A DNA stretch of 44,559 nt from Thermobrachium celere DSM 8682 (GCF_000430995.1 NZ_HF952018.1:516113-560671); one strand, 5' to 3'. Positions 33,711 to 42,566 are shown, numbered from the stretch's first letter. Notes: generated by a model from the sequence alone, not told the origin. Made by a program: numbers and translations.

Positions 33711-35414
33711 TTAACACTCCTTTTTAAAATTTAAAGGCAATTTTATAAAAACTTCAGTGCCAACATTTTCTTTACTTTTAATTTTAATTCCATATTCATC
33801 TCCATACAAAAGTTGAATTCTTCTGTGTACATTATAAATACCTAAATGATTTGATTTGTTTTGGTTATTTTTTAATATTTCATTTATTTCTTCTAATTTA
33901 CTTTGGTTTATACCTATACCGTTATCTTTTATGGATATATTTAAGTTATTGTTTTTATTTTCTATGCAAATATCAATATTCAGTTTATTATCACCTTTAT
34001 ATCCGTGTTCAACACAGTTTTCTATTATAGGTTGAAATATAAGCTTTGGAACCAAGCAATTAATTAGATGGTTGTCCACTTTTATATCATATTCAAATTT
34101 TTCTTTAAAACGAGTCTTTATTATTTCAAGATAAGATTTAGTGTAATTTAGTTCATCTTCTATACTTACTTCAGAATAATTATTATCAATACTATACCTT
34201 AAAAGCTTTGAAAGGTTTATAATCATTTTTGTTGCATCTTGAGGATTTATTTTGATCATATATTTAATCACCTCAAGTGTATTAAAAAGAAAGTGAGGAT
34301 TAAATTGCGATTCTAGTTGTTTAATTTCAGATATTATACTGTGCTTTGCTTCTTCTTTATTTAATTCAATTAAGTTTTTTATGTCATCTAGCATTTTATT
34401 GTAAGCATCAGATATTATTTTAAATTCAATGTTAGTTTTTATATTAAGTCTTGTATTCAGATCCCCATTTTGAACGTTTTCGAGAGCCTTTAGTATCTTA
34501 TCTAAATCTCTTGTTTTGTTTTTAGATACTTTAGATGATGAATACATTAAAAATGCTATTAAAATAATTATAAATGTAATGAGAAGTATACCTATTATTT
34601 TAAAGATGGTTATCATATTACCTAAAGAATTGATTGTGTATATATTGAATATGCCATTATAACTGTTACTTTTAGTTATAAAGTAATAACATTTAAAATA
34701 TTTTATAAACCCAGCATTATCCTTTATAAAATTTTCTAGCTTACCTTGTCTTGTTATAGGTAATGTACTTGTTGTAAAAAGTACATTTTCATATCTATCA
34801 GTTAATACTGTTATTAATGAATAATCGGAAAGATAGTGCTTAATAAGAGAATCTGCGTATATGTCAAATGTCAAGTATCCAATTACTGTATTATTTTCTT
34901 TTATTTTTGCTCCATATGTTATTGTATTTTCAAGATTAGTTGAATCTAAGTTGCACTCTACTAAATGATCTTCCTTTGAGGTTTCTAAACGAGACAAAAT
35001 TCCAAGATTATACTTATTTTTTTCAGCATATAGAGGTGTTTTATTTGTGTTTGATATAATTATATTTTTATCTTTATCAAATACATAAAAGTATGTTTTT
35101 ACACCTGTTGAATTTATATAGTTATAAAGTAATTGACATGTTTCTACGTCAGTTTGTTTAGATTTTATAGTACTAATTATTGAGCTGTTTTTAGATAGAT
35201 CATTTAATATTGTTTCATAGTTTTTGAAATATTCATTTAATGAATCTTGCAAATGTCTATTTTGATTTTGGTTGTATGAAGATGTATTATGCATAAAAAT
35301 ATAAACTGATATCATGTAAGATGAAAAAGCAAGTATTACAATTGGTATTATTGTGTAAAACATAAAAGTTCTTTTTATATCATATTTAAATGTGTTTTTA
35401 TGTTGCAAATTCAT
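33711..35414 (-). CDS. Sensor histidine kinase, YesM/HptS-like
   Basis: The 567-residue membrane sensor has TM1 at ~17-41, an extracellular Cache-like domain at ~42-265 and TM2 at ~267-291. A HAMP follows at ~295-345, then the His_kinase domain with phospho-acceptor H374 (QFNPHFLFNTLEVIKYMI). A HATPase_c domain has N-box IENCVEHGYKG and G-box IKDNGIGINQ. The 5_TM/YesM class usually senses carbohydrates or their binding proteins. ATG follows GGGGGG; on the minus strand a TATAAT lies at 35433-35428. Confidence 0.92.
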   Translation of the reverse strand: MNLQHKNTFKYDIKRTFMFYTIIPIVILAFSSYMISVYIFMHNTSSYNQNQNRHLQDSLNEYFKNYETILNDLSKNSSIISTIKSKQTDVETCQLLYNYINSTGVKTYFYVFDKDKNIIISNTNKTPLYAEKNKYNLGILSRLETSKEDHLVECNLDSTNLENTITYGAKIKENNTVIGYLTFDIYADSLIKHYLSDYSLITVLTDRYENVLFTTSTLPITRQGKLENFIKDNAGFIKYFKCYYFITKSNSYNGIFNIYTINSLGNMITIFKIIGILLITFIIILIAFLMYSSSKVSKNKTRDLDKILKALENVQNGDLNTRLNIKTNIEFKIISDAYNKMLDDIKNLIELNKEEAKHSIISEIKQLESQFNPHFLFNTLEVIKYMIKINPQDATKMIINLSKLLRYSIDNNYSEVSIEDELNYTKSYLEIIKTRFKEKFEYDIKVDNHLINCLVPKLIFQPIIENCVEHGYKGDNKLNIDICIENKNNNLNISIKDNGIGINQSKLEEINEILKNNQNKSNHLGIYNVHRRIQLLYGDEYGIKIKSKENVGTEVFIKLPLNFKKEC

Positions 35415-35477
35415 CCCCCCATAAATGATTATACCATTAAAAACAAAAATGACATAATGTTTTATTAAATGTTAATT

Positions 35478-35504
35478 TTCAGAAAAAAGAAATAAATTTC
35501 TGAA
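35478..35504. promoter_or_regulatory. Inverted repeat in the divergent kinase/cstA-operon region
   Basis: TTCAGAAA (35478-35485) and TTTCTGAA (35497-35504) are perfect arms 11 bp apart. A further TTCTG-AGAAG follows at about 35518-35528. Lying between two divergent units, it is a candidate regulator site for one or both. Confidence 0.5.
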
Positions 35505-35559
35505 GGAAGTCATAAAGTTCTGTAGAAGATAATATATAAAAAATAAGGAGGGGGTTTTT

Positions 35560-36057
35560 TTGAACAAAAATGAGTATATTAAAATGTTAGCTCAAAAGTT
35601 TGAAAAATATTTTGATATAGAGTTTGATAAAAACATTTTAAACTTAAAATTAGACTTGTTTGCTAAACACTATAGTTTAAATGGTAGAACATTTTTGACA
35701 AAAAAAGATGTAATAGATGAATTTGAAAATTATGAGTATGTATTTTTAAAACACTATAATTATATTGATGTACATGCAATTAATGAATTTATAGATTTTT
35801 TAAAGAAAGTATCCGAAGAAGTTGTTAACCCTACAAAAAATCATATGTCTACATACATAAATGGAGTTGTACTATTTGATTCAATTGATGAAGGGGTAAA
35901 GGATGTAATTAAAAGATTTAAAAATTCCAAGACATTCTTATTTGGGCTTAGGGGATGGTTTGATACAAGACTTTTGGCAGTTGATTTAAATGGACAAGAC
36001 ATTATTTGTAATAGGGAGGGTAAACGGGTTAAAAAGGTGTATCAAATTACACCTTAA
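35560..36057 (+). CDS. Conserved-looking protein of unknown function, upstream of cstA
   Basis: I do not recognise this gene. TTG 35560 is preceded by AAGGAGGGGG (35545-35554), a very strong ribosome site, and the frame has good coding character. The product has 165 residues, soluble and without signal peptide or membrane helix. It is rich in Lys, Asp, Phe and Tyr, with an N-terminal helical part (MNKNEYIKMLAQKFEKYFDI) and a C-terminal part FGLRGWFDTRLLAVDLNGQD. It has a single cysteine (C151) and no known catalytic motif. It is 20 bases before cstA and surely co-transcribed. It is not YbdD, the small partner of CstA in enterics, so it may be a Clostridia-specific partner or regulator. Confidence 0.8.
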   Translation: MNKNEYIKMLAQKFEKYFDIEFDKNILNLKLDLFAKHYSLNGRTFLTKKDVIDEFENYEYVFLKHYNYIDVHAINEFIDFLKKVSEEVVNPTKNHMSTYINGVVLFDSIDEGVKDVIKRFKNSKTFLFGLRGWFDTRLLAVDLNGQDIICNREGKRVKKVYQITP

Positions 36058-36077
36058 AATAAAAAAGGAGGGGTTTT

Positions 36078-37718
36078 ATGAGTTCTTTATGGCTTATCTT
36101 TATTGGCATCATTGTTTTTCTAGTAGCTTACGTTTCGTATGGAGCTTATCTTGCAAAACAGTGGGGAATTGACCCAAAGAGACCTACACCATCCCACACA
36201 AACTTTGACAACGTGGATTATGTTCCAACCAATTCAAAGGTACTTTTAGGTCACCACTTTGCATCAATTGCAGGTGCAGGACCAATTGCAGGACCAATTC
36301 AAGCGTCAATATTTGGATGGCTCCCAGTATTTTTATGGATTGTAATAGGAAGCATTTTCTTTGGTGCAGTTCACGACTTTGGTTCACTTCTTGCATCAAT
36401 AAGACATGGAGGAAAGTCAATCGGAGAAATAATTGAGGTAAACGTAGGTAAAAAGGGTAAAAAGTTGTTTAATACATTTGCTTGGTTAACATTAATTCTT
36501 GTTGTTGCTGCATTTACAGATATAGTTGCATCAGCCTTTGCTTATAATCCTGAGGTTAAGGGATTCCAAGCAGGACCAGCTGCAGGAACTGCTTCAGTTT
36601 TATTTATATTCTTAGCTGTTTTATTTGGCTTTATGGTTTATAGAAAGGGATATAACTTAGCTGTTTCAACAGTTGTAGGTGTAATACTAATTTTCCTTGC
36701 AATATATATTGGATATAAATTCCCATTCATTGCACTTAGTAAAAAAGCATGGTACGTTATATTATTAATTTATATATTCCTTGCATCAACACTTCCAGTA
36801 TGGTTACTACTTCAACCAAGAGATTATCTAAATTCCTTCCTACTATATGCAATGTTAATTGGAGGCTTCCTTGGAATTCTAGTTATGAGACCTACATTAC
36901 AACTTGCAGCATTTAAGGGATTTACTGTAACAACTAAGGCAGGAGCACAATACCTATTCCCAATACTATTTGTTACAGTTGCATGTGGTGCAATTTCTGG
37001 ATTCCACTCACTTGTAAGTTCAGGTACATCTGCAAAGCAAATAGATAAGGAGAGCGATGCACAGCTTGTAGGATATGGTGCAATGCTTATTGAGGGCTTC
37101 CTTGCTATTATTGCATTAATATCAGTTGCATATGTTGCAAAGGCAGAGGGAGCACCAGCAGCAGTTTTTGCTTCAGGTGTTGCAACATTTATGTCTAAAA
37201 TAGGAATACCATTTGAAGTGGGTAAGGTATTTATAACTCTTGCATTTACAGCATTTGCATTAACAAGCCTAGATACAGCAACAAGACTTGGAAGATATAT
37301 TTTCCAAGAATATGTTGAAACAGTATGGGGTAAAGAATCTAAACTTAACAATATGTATGTATCAACTTTAATTACAGTAGTTATTTCAGCATTACTATTG
37401 ATGTATGGTTATCAAAAGATATGGCCAATATTTGGAACAGCAAACCAATTACTTTCAGCTCTAGCACTCTTAGCTGTTACTGCATGGCTTGCTAGAAATA
37501 ATAAGAAGAATATAATGACTATAGTTCCCATGGTATTTATGTTTGCGGTAACACTTACAGCACTTGTTATATTATCACTAAACTTCCTAAAGGCAAAGAA
37601 CTATGTTCTACTTGTAATAGCAATTCTTCTATTTATATTTGCTATAGAGTTAATTGTTGAGACATATAAAGTTTTATCTAGTTCAAAGGCTTCAAAGGGA
37701 ACAGATGTTAAAGCATAA
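36078..37718 (+). CDS. cstA: Carbon starvation protein A family transporter
   Basis: The 546-residue polytopic protein has about 14-16 hydrophobic segments. The CstA signature is intact: NVDYVPTNSKVLLGHHFASI, AGAGPIAGPIQASIFGWLPV, GAVHDFGSLLASIRHGGKSI, and FHSLVSSGTSAKQI. The second domain TSLDTATRLGRYIFQEY ... FGTANQLLSALAL is also present. Members import pyruvate (BtsT, CstA of enterics) or peptides. In a fermenter it could reclaim pyruvate or amino acids; the substrate is inferred from the family. The ribosome site is AAAGGAGGGG. Confidence 0.93.
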   Translation: MSSLWLIFIGIIVFLVAYVSYGAYLAKQWGIDPKRPTPSHTNFDNVDYVPTNSKVLLGHHFASIAGAGPIAGPIQASIFGWLPVFLWIVIGSIFFGAVHDFGSLLASIRHGGKSIGEIIEVNVGKKGKKLFNTFAWLTLILVVAAFTDIVASAFAYNPEVKGFQAGPAAGTASVLFIFLAVLFGFMVYRKGYNLAVSTVVGVILIFLAIYIGYKFPFIALSKKAWYVILLIYIFLASTLPVWLLLQPRDYLNSFLLYAMLIGGFLGILVMRPTLQLAAFKGFTVTTKAGAQYLFPILFVTVACGAISGFHSLVSSGTSAKQIDKESDAQLVGYGAMLIEGFLAIIALISVAYVAKAEGAPAAVFASGVATFMSKIGIPFEVGKVFITLAFTAFALTSLDTATRLGRYIFQEYVETVWGKESKLNNMYVSTLITVVISALLLMYGYQKIWPIFGTANQLLSALALLAVTAWLARNNKKNIMTIVPMVFMFAVTLTALVILSLNFLKAKNYVLLVIAILLFIFAIELIVETYKVLSSSKASKGTDVKA

Positions 37719-37743
37719 GCTTAAATTATAGTAGCTCTGATTT

Positions 37744-37811
37744 AAAAAAGCCCCATGAAGTGATTCTTAGATGGTCTATGAAATAATACCTAAGATATCC
37801 TTCATGGGGCT
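37744..37811 (-). terminator. Long stem-loop with U-tract only in the minus orientation
   Basis: AGCCCCATGAAG (37749-37760) pairs perfectly with CTTCATGGGGCT (37800-37811). An inner stem TCTTAG/CTAAGA is separated by a 4x4 internal loop, and the apical loop is 19 nt. A6 precedes it, so a minus-strand transcript would end in U6, while the plus strand has no T run. It may still slow or process the cstA transcript. Confidence 0.6.
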
Positions 37812-37868
37812 AATCTATATTAGTTATTGTAAAAGTTTTACTTAAGTAGAACTTAATAAATTTCCTCT

Positions 37869-37898
37869 TTAACATTTGATAATTCTATGTTATCATAG
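37869..37898 (+). promoter_or_regulatory. Candidate promoter of glmM with a small palindrome
   Basis: TTAACA (37869-37874), 16 bp, TATCAT (37891-37896). CTATG-TTAT-CATAG overlaps the -10. The glmM start is 40 bp downstream. Confidence 0.5.
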
Positions 37899-37935
37899 AT
37901 TAGGTTGTAATTACATAATGGTTGGGAGGATAATC

Positions 37936-39282
37936 ATGGGAAGAATGTTTGGAACAGATGGAGTAAGAGGTATTGCAAATACAGAACTTACTGCAGAACT
38001 TGCATATAAATTAGGAAGAGCTGGTGCATATGTCTTAACAGAAGGAGCTCATAAGCCTACAATAGTAGTTGGTAAGGATACAAGAATATCAGGTGATATG
38101 CTTGAGAGTGCACTAGTTGCAGGTATTATGTCTGTTGGTGCACACGCTATTTGTGTTGGTGTCGTTCCAACTCCAGCAGTTGCATATTTAACAAGAAAGC
38201 TTGGAGCAGATGCAGGTGTTGTAATTTCAGCATCCCATAATCCAGTTGAGTATAATGGAATAAAGTTCTTTAATAAGGATGGGTATAAGCTACCAGATGA
38301 AGTAGAGGATAGAATAGAAGAGGTTATAAAAAATGGATTAGCAGAAGTCCCATCACCAATAGGTGAAGATTTAGGTGTAAGAGAACATAGAGGGGATGCA
38401 GTTGAACTTTATGCAGAATTTCTAAAAGAAGTTGCAGGAACAAGATTAGATGGTATGAAGATTGCACTTGACTGTGCAGAAGGAGCATCCTACTATATAG
38501 CACCAAAGGTATTTAGAGAGCTTGGAGCAGAAGTACATGTAATCCATAACAATCCTAATGGAAAGAATATAAATAAAAACTGTGGTTCAACACATATGGA
38601 TGAATTAAGAGAATTTACAGTAAAGATGGGTTGTGATTTAGGTCTTGCATTTGATGGAGATGCAGATAGATGCCTTGCTGTTGATGAGAAGGGTAACATT
38701 GTAAATGGTGACTTCATAATGACAATACTTGCAAGTGAAATGAAAAAGCAGGGTAAACTAGATAAGGATACTTTAGTTGTTACTGTAATGAGCAATATGG
38801 GATTAGATATTGCTTGCAAAAAGGAAGGTATAAATACAGTAAAGACTAAGGTTGGAGATAGATATGTTCTAGAAGAGATGATTAAGGGTGGATATAAGAT
38901 AGGTGGAGAGCAATCAGGACATATAATATTCCTTGACCATAACACAACAGGAGATGGATTAATTACAGCACTTAAGGTTGCAATAACCCTTAAAAATAGT
39001 GGTAAGAGGATGTCAGAGCTTGCTTCAATTATGAAGGAGCTTCCACAGGTTTTAGTTAATGCTAAGGTAACAAATGAAAAGAAATATGCATATACTGAAG
39101 ATGAGGTTATTGTTTCAGAAATTCAAAAGGTAGAAAAGGCACTAGAGGGAAGAGGAAGGGTACTAATTAGACCTTCAGGTACAGAACCTCTTGTTAGAGT
39201 AATGCTTGAGGGAGAAAATCAAGAAGAAATAAATGATATGGCAACAAGACTTGCAAAGCTAATTGAAGAAAGAAGTAAATAA
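37936..39282 (+). CDS. glmM: Phosphoglucosamine mutase
   Basis: ATG 37936 follows GGGAGG (37924-37929). The product has 448 residues, full length. The start [15 protein letters not shown], the phosphoserine loop [15 protein letters not shown] (S100), the Mg site [11 protein letters not shown] (~240), the sugar-binding [10 protein letters not shown] and the phosphate-binding [12 protein letters not shown] are all present. It converts glucosamine 6-phosphate to glucosamine 1-phosphate for UDP-GlcNAc and peptidoglycan. It is next to glmS, which makes its substrate. In many Firmicutes glmM directly follows cdaA-cdaR; here that pair lies about 18 kb upstream. Confidence 0.96.
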   Translation: MGRMFGTDGVRGIANTELTAELAYKLGRAGAYVLTEGAHKPTIVVGKDTRISGDMLESALVAGIMSVGAHAICVGVVPTPAVAYLTRKLGADAGVVISASHNPVEYNGIKFFNKDGYKLPDEVEDRIEEVIKNGLAEVPSPIGEDLGVREHRGDAVELYAEFLKEVAGTRLDGMKIALDCAEGASYYIAPKVFRELGAEVHVIHNNPNGKNINKNCGSTHMDELREFTVKMGCDLGLAFDGDADRCLAVDEKGNIVNGDFIMTILASEMKKQGKLDKDTLVVTVMSNMGLDIACKKEGINTVKTKVGDRYVLEEMIKGGYKIGGEQSGHIIFLDHNTTGDGLITALKVAITLKNSGKRMSELASIMKELPQVLVNAKVTNEKKYAYTEDEVIVSEIQKVEKALEGRGRVLIRPSGTEPLVRVMLEGENQEEINDMATRLAKLIEERSK

Positions 39283-39338
39283 TTTGTTAATTTAATAAAA
39301 TAATATTATACAAGAAGATAAATTTTTGTATAATTAAA

Positions 39339-39367
39339 ATAAACTGCCTCTTTTGAGGCAGTTTTTG
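39339..39367 (+). terminator. Terminator between glmM and glmS
   Basis: AAACTGCCTC-TTTT-GAGGCAGTTTTT is a 10-bp stem with a T5 tail, 57 bases after glmM. A TATAAT (39329-39334) sits just before it. Confidence 0.9.
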
Positions 39368-39430
39368 AAATCTTTAAAGGAGGTGAGGTAAAAGATAGGT
39401 AGGCTGTTAGTTAGAATAACAAAAATAAAA

Positions 39431-39560
39431 GCGCCGGGACTTACCAATGGTAAGTTGACGAGGACAGGGTTTATCGAGTAATCGGCGGATGCCCTGCGGC
39501 TGACCACCGAAAGCGGCCAGACAAAACCTAAAAGCGATTTTAGGGACAAAGGGGCCAGGT
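39431..39560 (+). ncRNA. glmS glucosamine-6-phosphate-activated ribozyme
   Basis: The catalytic core is fully recognisable. It has AGCGCC at the cleavage site (predicted between A39430 and G39431), the P1 hairpin ACTTACC-AAT-GGTAAGT, the core GTTGACGAGG and GGGTTTATCGA. CGGCGGATGCCCTGCGG and a terminal hairpin CCTAAAA-GCGA-TTTTAGG follow, before GGGGCC. On binding glucosamine 6-phosphate it cuts the glmS leader, exposing a 5'-hydroxyl end that is rapidly degraded, so product represses its own synthesis. It ends about 35 bases before the glmS ATG. Confidence 0.97.
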
Positions 39561-39594
39561 CAAAGACAAAATAAATTAGGAAGGAGACATTAAT

Positions 39595-41424
39595 ATGTGT
39601 GGAATAGTAGGATATATTGGTAAAAGACAGGCGGCGCCACTCTTAGTAGAGTGTTTATCAAAGCTTGAATATAGAGGATATGACTCCGCAGGAGTTGCTA
39701 TAATAAATGAAAAGGGTATAAACATCGAAAAGTGCAAGGGTAGACTTAAGAATCTTGAAGAAAAACTAAACCAAAGTCCAATTGAAGGTACTATGGGTAT
39801 TGGACACACAAGATGGGCTACACATGGAGAACCATCAGATGTAAACTCACACCCACATTACAATAAGGACATGACAATAAGCGTAGTTCACAATGGTATA
39901 ATTGAAAACTACCTTGAACTTAGAGAATGGCTTCAAACTTTAGGATATGAATTTAAATCAGAAACAGATACAGAAGTTGTGCCACATCTTATAGACTACT
40001 TCTATGAAGGAGATATAGTAAAGGCTGTAATGAAGGCACTAGATAAAATAGAAGGTTCCTATGCACTAGGAGTTGTATGTAGCCATGAACCTGATAAGAT
40101 GGTGGCAGTTAGAAAGGACAGCCCACTTATAGTAGGTCTTGGAGAGGGAGAAAACTTTATAGCTTCAGATATACCAGCAATACTTGCATATACAAGAGAT
40201 GTTTATCTATTAAATGATAAGGAAATAGTTGTTTTAACTAGAGATAAAGTTGAAATAATGACAAAGGAAGGTCTTCCAGTTCAAAAGGAAGTATTCCATG
40301 TAACTTGGGATGCTGAAGCGGCTGAAAAGGGTGGATATGAACACTTTATGATTAAGGAAATCCACGAACAGCCAAAGGCAATAAGAGATACTCTAACAAG
40401 AAGAATAGTTGCAGATTCAGATGAAATAGTTTTAGATGACATTAAGCTTACAGCAGAAGACCTAAAGAATATAGACAAGATTTACATTGTGGCTTGTGGT
40501 ACAGCATACCATGCAGGATTAGTTGGAAAATATGTTATTGAAAAGCTTGCAAGAATTCCAGTTGAAGTTGATATTGCTTCAGAGTTTAGATATAGAGATC
40601 CAATTATAAACGAAAGAACTTTAATGATGGTAATTTCACAATCAGGTGAAACTGCCGATACTTTAGCAGCATTAAGAGAAGCTAAAAACAGAGGAGCAAG
40701 AGTAATAGCTATAACAAATGTTGTAGGAAGCTCAGTTGCAAGAGAAGCAGACGATATACTATATACTTGGGCAGGACCAGAAATTGCAGTTGCTTCAACT
40801 AAGGCATATGTAACTCAGCTTATTGCAATCTATATAGTTGCACTATACCTTGCAAGATTAAATGGCAAGATGACAGTAGAGGAGTATAGAGTAATAAGAG
40901 ATGAACTATTAAAGCTTCCTGAAAAGGCAGAAGAAGTTCTAAACAGAAAAGAAGAAATCCAAAAGTTTGCTGCAAAGAATTATGGTCATAAGGACATCTT
41001 CTACCTTGGACGTGGACTTGACTTTGCAGTAGCATTAGAAGGAGCACTTAAGATAAAGGAAATATCATATATCCATGCAGAGGCTTATGCTGCAGGTGAA
41101 TTAAAGCACGGACCAATAGCTCTAATTGACAAGGGAGTTCCTGTTATCGCACTTGCAACACAGGAAGATCTATTTGAAAAGATGGTAAGCAATATTAAGG
41201 AAGTAGTAACAAGAGGGGCAAAGGTTTTAGGTGTTGCATTTGATGGACATGAAGATATAGAAAAGGTAGTTGACCAAACTGTTTATATTCCAAAGACACT
41301 ACCACTACTTGCACCAGTTCTATCAGTAATTCCTCTACAACTACTATCATATTACACAGCAGTTGAAAGAGGTTGTGATGTTGATAAGCCAAGAAACCTA
41401 GCAAAATCAGTTACAGTTGAGTAA
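39595..41424 (+). CDS. glmS: Glutamine-fructose-6-phosphate aminotransferase (isomerizing)
   Basis: The 609-residue protein is full length. The N-terminal nucleophile glutaminase begins MCGIVGYIGKRQAAPLLVEC (catalytic C2 after Met removal) with EYRGYDSAGVA, GHTRWATHG and HNGIIENY. Two SIS domains follow (CGTAYHAGLVGKYVIEKLA; SQSGETADTLAALREAK; FYLGRGLDFAVALEGALKIK). The C-terminus DKPRNLAKSVTVE is canonical. It makes glucosamine 6-phosphate from fructose 6-phosphate and glutamine, the first step to UDP-GlcNAc. The ribosome site is AGGAAGGAG. It is under control of the upstream ribozyme. Confidence 0.98.
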   Translation: MCGIVGYIGKRQAAPLLVECLSKLEYRGYDSAGVAIINEKGINIEKCKGRLKNLEEKLNQSPIEGTMGIGHTRWATHGEPSDVNSHPHYNKDMTISVVHNGIIENYLELREWLQTLGYEFKSETDTEVVPHLIDYFYEGDIVKAVMKALDKIEGSYALGVVCSHEPDKMVAVRKDSPLIVGLGEGENFIASDIPAILAYTRDVYLLNDKEIVVLTRDKVEIMTKEGLPVQKEVFHVTWDAEAAEKGGYEHFMIKEIHEQPKAIRDTLTRRIVADSDEIVLDDIKLTAEDLKNIDKIYIVACGTAYHAGLVGKYVIEKLARIPVEVDIASEFRYRDPIINERTLMMVISQSGETADTLAALREAKNRGARVIAITNVVGSSVAREADDILYTWAGPEIAVASTKAYVTQLIAIYIVALYLARLNGKMTVEEYRVIRDELLKLPEKAEEVLNRKEEIQKFAAKNYGHKDIFYLGRGLDFAVALEGALKIKEISYIHAEAYAAGELKHGPIALIDKGVPVIALATQEDLFEKMVSNIKEVVTRGAKVLGVAFDGHEDIEKVVDQTVYIPKTLPLLAPVLSVIPLQLLSYYTAVERGCDVDKPRNLAKSVTVE

Positions 41425-41426
41425 TG

Positions 41427-41468
41427 AAAAACTCACACTTAGATTTATCCTAAGTGTGAGTTTTATTT
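41427..41468 (+). terminator. Terminator of glmS
   Basis: AAAACTCACACTTAG-ATTTATC-CTAAGTGTGAGTTTT is a perfect 15-bp stem, followed by ATTTT. Confidence 0.95.
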
Positions 41469-41572
41469 TAAGAGAAGATTTTGAAATAATCTTTAATTAA
41501 TTAAGGTATAAATTTTAATTTTATAACTATTATGGTAAAATTATCTTTAGTATTAAAAATGGGGGGATAAAT

Positions 41573-41995
41573 ATGAATATAACCTTTTTTGATTTAGGAA
41601 GTATAAGTGATGATGATTTTGATTATGTATTTATATTTGCTCTTTACGATAATAAATGGGTATTTGTACGTGAGAAGGGGAAGGATACATGGGAGATGCC
41701 TGTAGGACATAAGGAGAAGAATGAAAATGTTTATGAGGCAGCAGCTAGAGAACTGTTTGAAGAAACAGGTGCAATAGGTTTTAATCTTGAAGCTATTTGT
41801 GATTATTCAGTTACAATAGAGGATAGAACTACATATGGAAGATTGTTTTATGCAGATATTAAGGAATTAGGAAAACTACCTGAGAGTGAAATAGAAGAAG
41901 TAAAATTATTTACAAAGGCTCCAGATAATTTGACCTATCCTAAGGTGCATAATGTGTTATTTGAAAGATTGATGGAATATTTATCCAAAAGATAG
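41573..41995 (+). CDS. NUDIX hydrolase (second)
   Basis: The 140-residue product has the Nudix box GHKEKNENVYEAAARELFEE then TGA at ~res 46-68, preceded by TWEMPVGH. The rest (YVFIFALYDNKWVFVREKGK) resembles 8-oxo-dGTP/YtkD-like enzymes, but the substrate is not defined. GGGGGG lies just before ATG. It is not a close paralogue of the gene at 8386. A small lipoprotein gene follows after 43 bases. Confidence 0.87.
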   Translation: MNITFFDLGSISDDDFDYVFIFALYDNKWVFVREKGKDTWEMPVGHKEKNENVYEAAARELFEETGAIGFNLEAICDYSVTIEDRTTYGRLFYADIKELGKLPESEIEEVKLFTKAPDNLTYPKVHNVLFERLMEYLSKR

Positions 41996-42038
41996 GCATA
42001 ATATATATTGTTATACTATTTGTTATTTGGAGGTCAAA

Positions 42039-42518
42039 ATGAAGTATATTAAAAGCTATTTTACAACACTTTTTATATTGATTATATTAATCTTCACAGT
42101 AGGCTGCAGAGGGACAGAATATCAAAAATCCATATATTATGATGATAAAAAAATAGCATCTGAGGGGGATAGCTATACATTTTTAGTAAGAAATGGAGTA
42201 GTTGAGGATAATAAGACAAGCATAAAATTTTCAAGCTTCACAGGTATGGAGACAATTTATATTATTGAAGCTGCTAGTAACTCAAAGCTAAAGATAGATT
42301 TTAATTCAAAGGTTTCAAAGGGTAAATTTAAGGTAGTTTTTATAGATACAAATAATAAAATAACTAAAATATTGGAAGGAACTCAAGAGGGAAGTATGGA
42401 ACTAGATTTGCTTAAGGGTAGAAGCAGAATAAAGCTGGTTGGTAAAGATACAGGTGGAGAAGTTAGAATTGTATTATATCCTTCTAATAATATAGAGATA
42501 ATGGAGAAAAACCAATAA
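42039..42518 (+). CDS. Small lipoprotein of unknown function
   Basis: ATG 42039 follows TTTGGAGG (42027-42034). The 159-residue product has a lipoprotein signal: KYIK, a Leu/Ile/Phe-rich core, lipobox FTVGC (C23). The mature part begins RGTEYQKSIYYDDKKIASEG and is mostly beta-rich (IKFSSFTGMETIYIIEA, GRSRIKLVGKDTGGEVRIVL). This suggests a compact beta-sandwich on the outer face of the membrane. I do not recognise a named family. It probably shares a transcript with the NUDIX gene and ends in its own terminator. Confidence 0.8.
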   Translation: MKYIKSYFTTLFILIILIFTVGCRGTEYQKSIYYDDKKIASEGDSYTFLVRNGVVEDNKTSIKFSSFTGMETIYIIEAASNSKLKIDFNSKVSKGKFKVVFIDTNNKITKILEGTQEGSMELDLLKGRSRIKLVGKDTGGEVRIVLYPSNNIEIMEKNQ

Positions 42519-42543
42519 GATGGGCCAAAACCCATCTTTTTTA
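42517..42543 (+). terminator. Terminator after the lipoprotein gene
   Basis: AGATGGG-CCAAAA-CCCATCT with T6 tail. Confidence 0.88.
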
Positions 42544-42566
42544 TATTAATATATAACTAATAGCTG

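Noticed and set aside
36824-37351. Minus-strand open frame (175 codons) opposite cstA
   Set aside because: A shadow of the cstA coding sequence without start signals.
39334-39549. Minus-strand frame of 71 codons across the glmS leader
   Set aside because: The region is the glmS ribozyme; structural constraint explains the sequence and there is no ribosome site.
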